Positions 14,231-14,456 of a stretch of 14,456 bases of DNA are shown here, in pieces. The DNA is taken from the NCBI GenBank assembly GCA_020434375.1, contig JAGRAY010000029.1, positions 1-14,456 of the forward strand, written 5' to 3'. The translations under genes were made by a program, and so were the position numbers. The notes below the pieces were generated by a model. It was not told the origin of the DNA. It saw nothing but the letters and a program-made list of their open reading frames with translations, and did no database searches. How positions within the stretch are numbered: the stretch's first letter is position 1; each line of letters starts with the position of its first letter. This DNA comes from Bdellovibrionales bacterium. GTDB taxonomy: Bacteria; Bdellovibrionota_G; JALEGL01; JAGRAY01.

Positions 14231-14456
14231 TTATGATTGCCCTTCGGTATTTCTGCCAATTTGAGGTTTAGTGGGCATTTGCTTAACGATACCAAGTGCC
14301 ATCGTTAACATCGAACCCAGATCACTCAAATTAGCTGGTAAAATCATCGTATTAGACGCCTTGGCAATACGTCCAAACTCTTGAACATACTGCTCGGCAA
14401 CCTGAAGTTGAATGGCTTCCATTCCACCCGGTTGTTGGACAGCTTTAGCTATTTTA
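14231..14456 (-). CDS. SPFH/stomatin-like (paraslipin) protein, C-terminal part
   Basis: The last 74 residues or so of a protein whose start lies beyond the right edge. The frame stays open to the window end, so the ATG at 14422 is internal. The visible segment, AVQQPGGMEAIQLQVAEQY followed by FGRIAKASNTMILPANLSDLGSM, matches the C-terminal end of the stomatin-like SPFH proteins (QmcA/paraslipin group): a helical, oligomer-forming region followed by the conserved NTMILPANLSD stretch. These inner-membrane proteins form large rings that organise membrane domains and often control proteases such as FtsH; a NfeD-type partner is commonly encoded next door but would lie outside this window. It ends in a short polar tail and is convergent with efp. 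Confidence 0.88.
   Translation of the reverse strand, partial: KIAKAVQQPGGMEAIQLQVAEQYVQEFGRIAKASNTMILPANLSDLGSMLTMALGIVKQMPTKPQIGRNTEGQS

Overview
This is a gene-dense, AT-rich chromosomal window from a diderm (Gram-negative) bacterium. Evidence for an outer membrane is a Wzi-type barrel protein, an AsmA-type protein, an MMPL/RND exporter and several Sec signal peptides. A member of the Bdellovibrionota or another delta-like lineage is my best guess, from overall gene character and the unusual Asn-tipped EF-P loop, but this is weakly supported. I see no tRNA, rRNA, CRISPR array, insertion sequence or phage gene, and no gene-free stretch longer than about 200 bases.

Left edge to about 12.44 kb: every gene is on the minus strand and they are tightly packed. 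In transcription order they are: a 35-residue membrane peptide missed by length cut-offs; a PimA-like family 4 glycosyltransferase; a NodB-type polysaccharide deacetylase with an N-terminal membrane anchor; a flippase-like membrane protein (LPG-synthase transmembrane/UPF0104 family); then, after an 82-base gap, a Wzi-type outer-membrane protein; a PAP2_3 (Aur1-like) membrane phosphatase/transferase; an MMPL/RND exporter; a periplasmic DUF3047 protein; a ZIP metal transporter; a two-helix membrane protein of unknown function; and a large AsmA-family protein. Most junctions overlap by 4 to 19 bases or are separated by about 50 bases or less, so one long operon or two adjacent ones is likely. A possible promoter sits just upstream of the small peptide gene.

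Taken together, these genes look like a cell-envelope programme: make and trim a glycolipid or polysaccharide at the inner membrane (glycosyltransferase, deacetylase, PAP2_3 enzyme), move it across or out of the membrane (flippase-like protein, MMPL exporter, AsmA bridge-type protein) and hold it at the surface (Wzi). The combination of a PimA-like transferase with an Aur1-like enzyme suggests an inositol- or phosphate-linked glycolipid, but that is inference.

Right side, 12.5 kb to the end: a secreted or membrane-anchored MsrB-MsrA fusion that repairs oxidised methionine (minus strand) lies back to back with elongation factor P (plus strand), with divergent promoter candidates between them. 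The efp promoter lies so close to the ATG that its mRNA is probably leaderless. Convergent with efp is the C-terminal end of an SPFH/stomatin-like protein that runs off the window.
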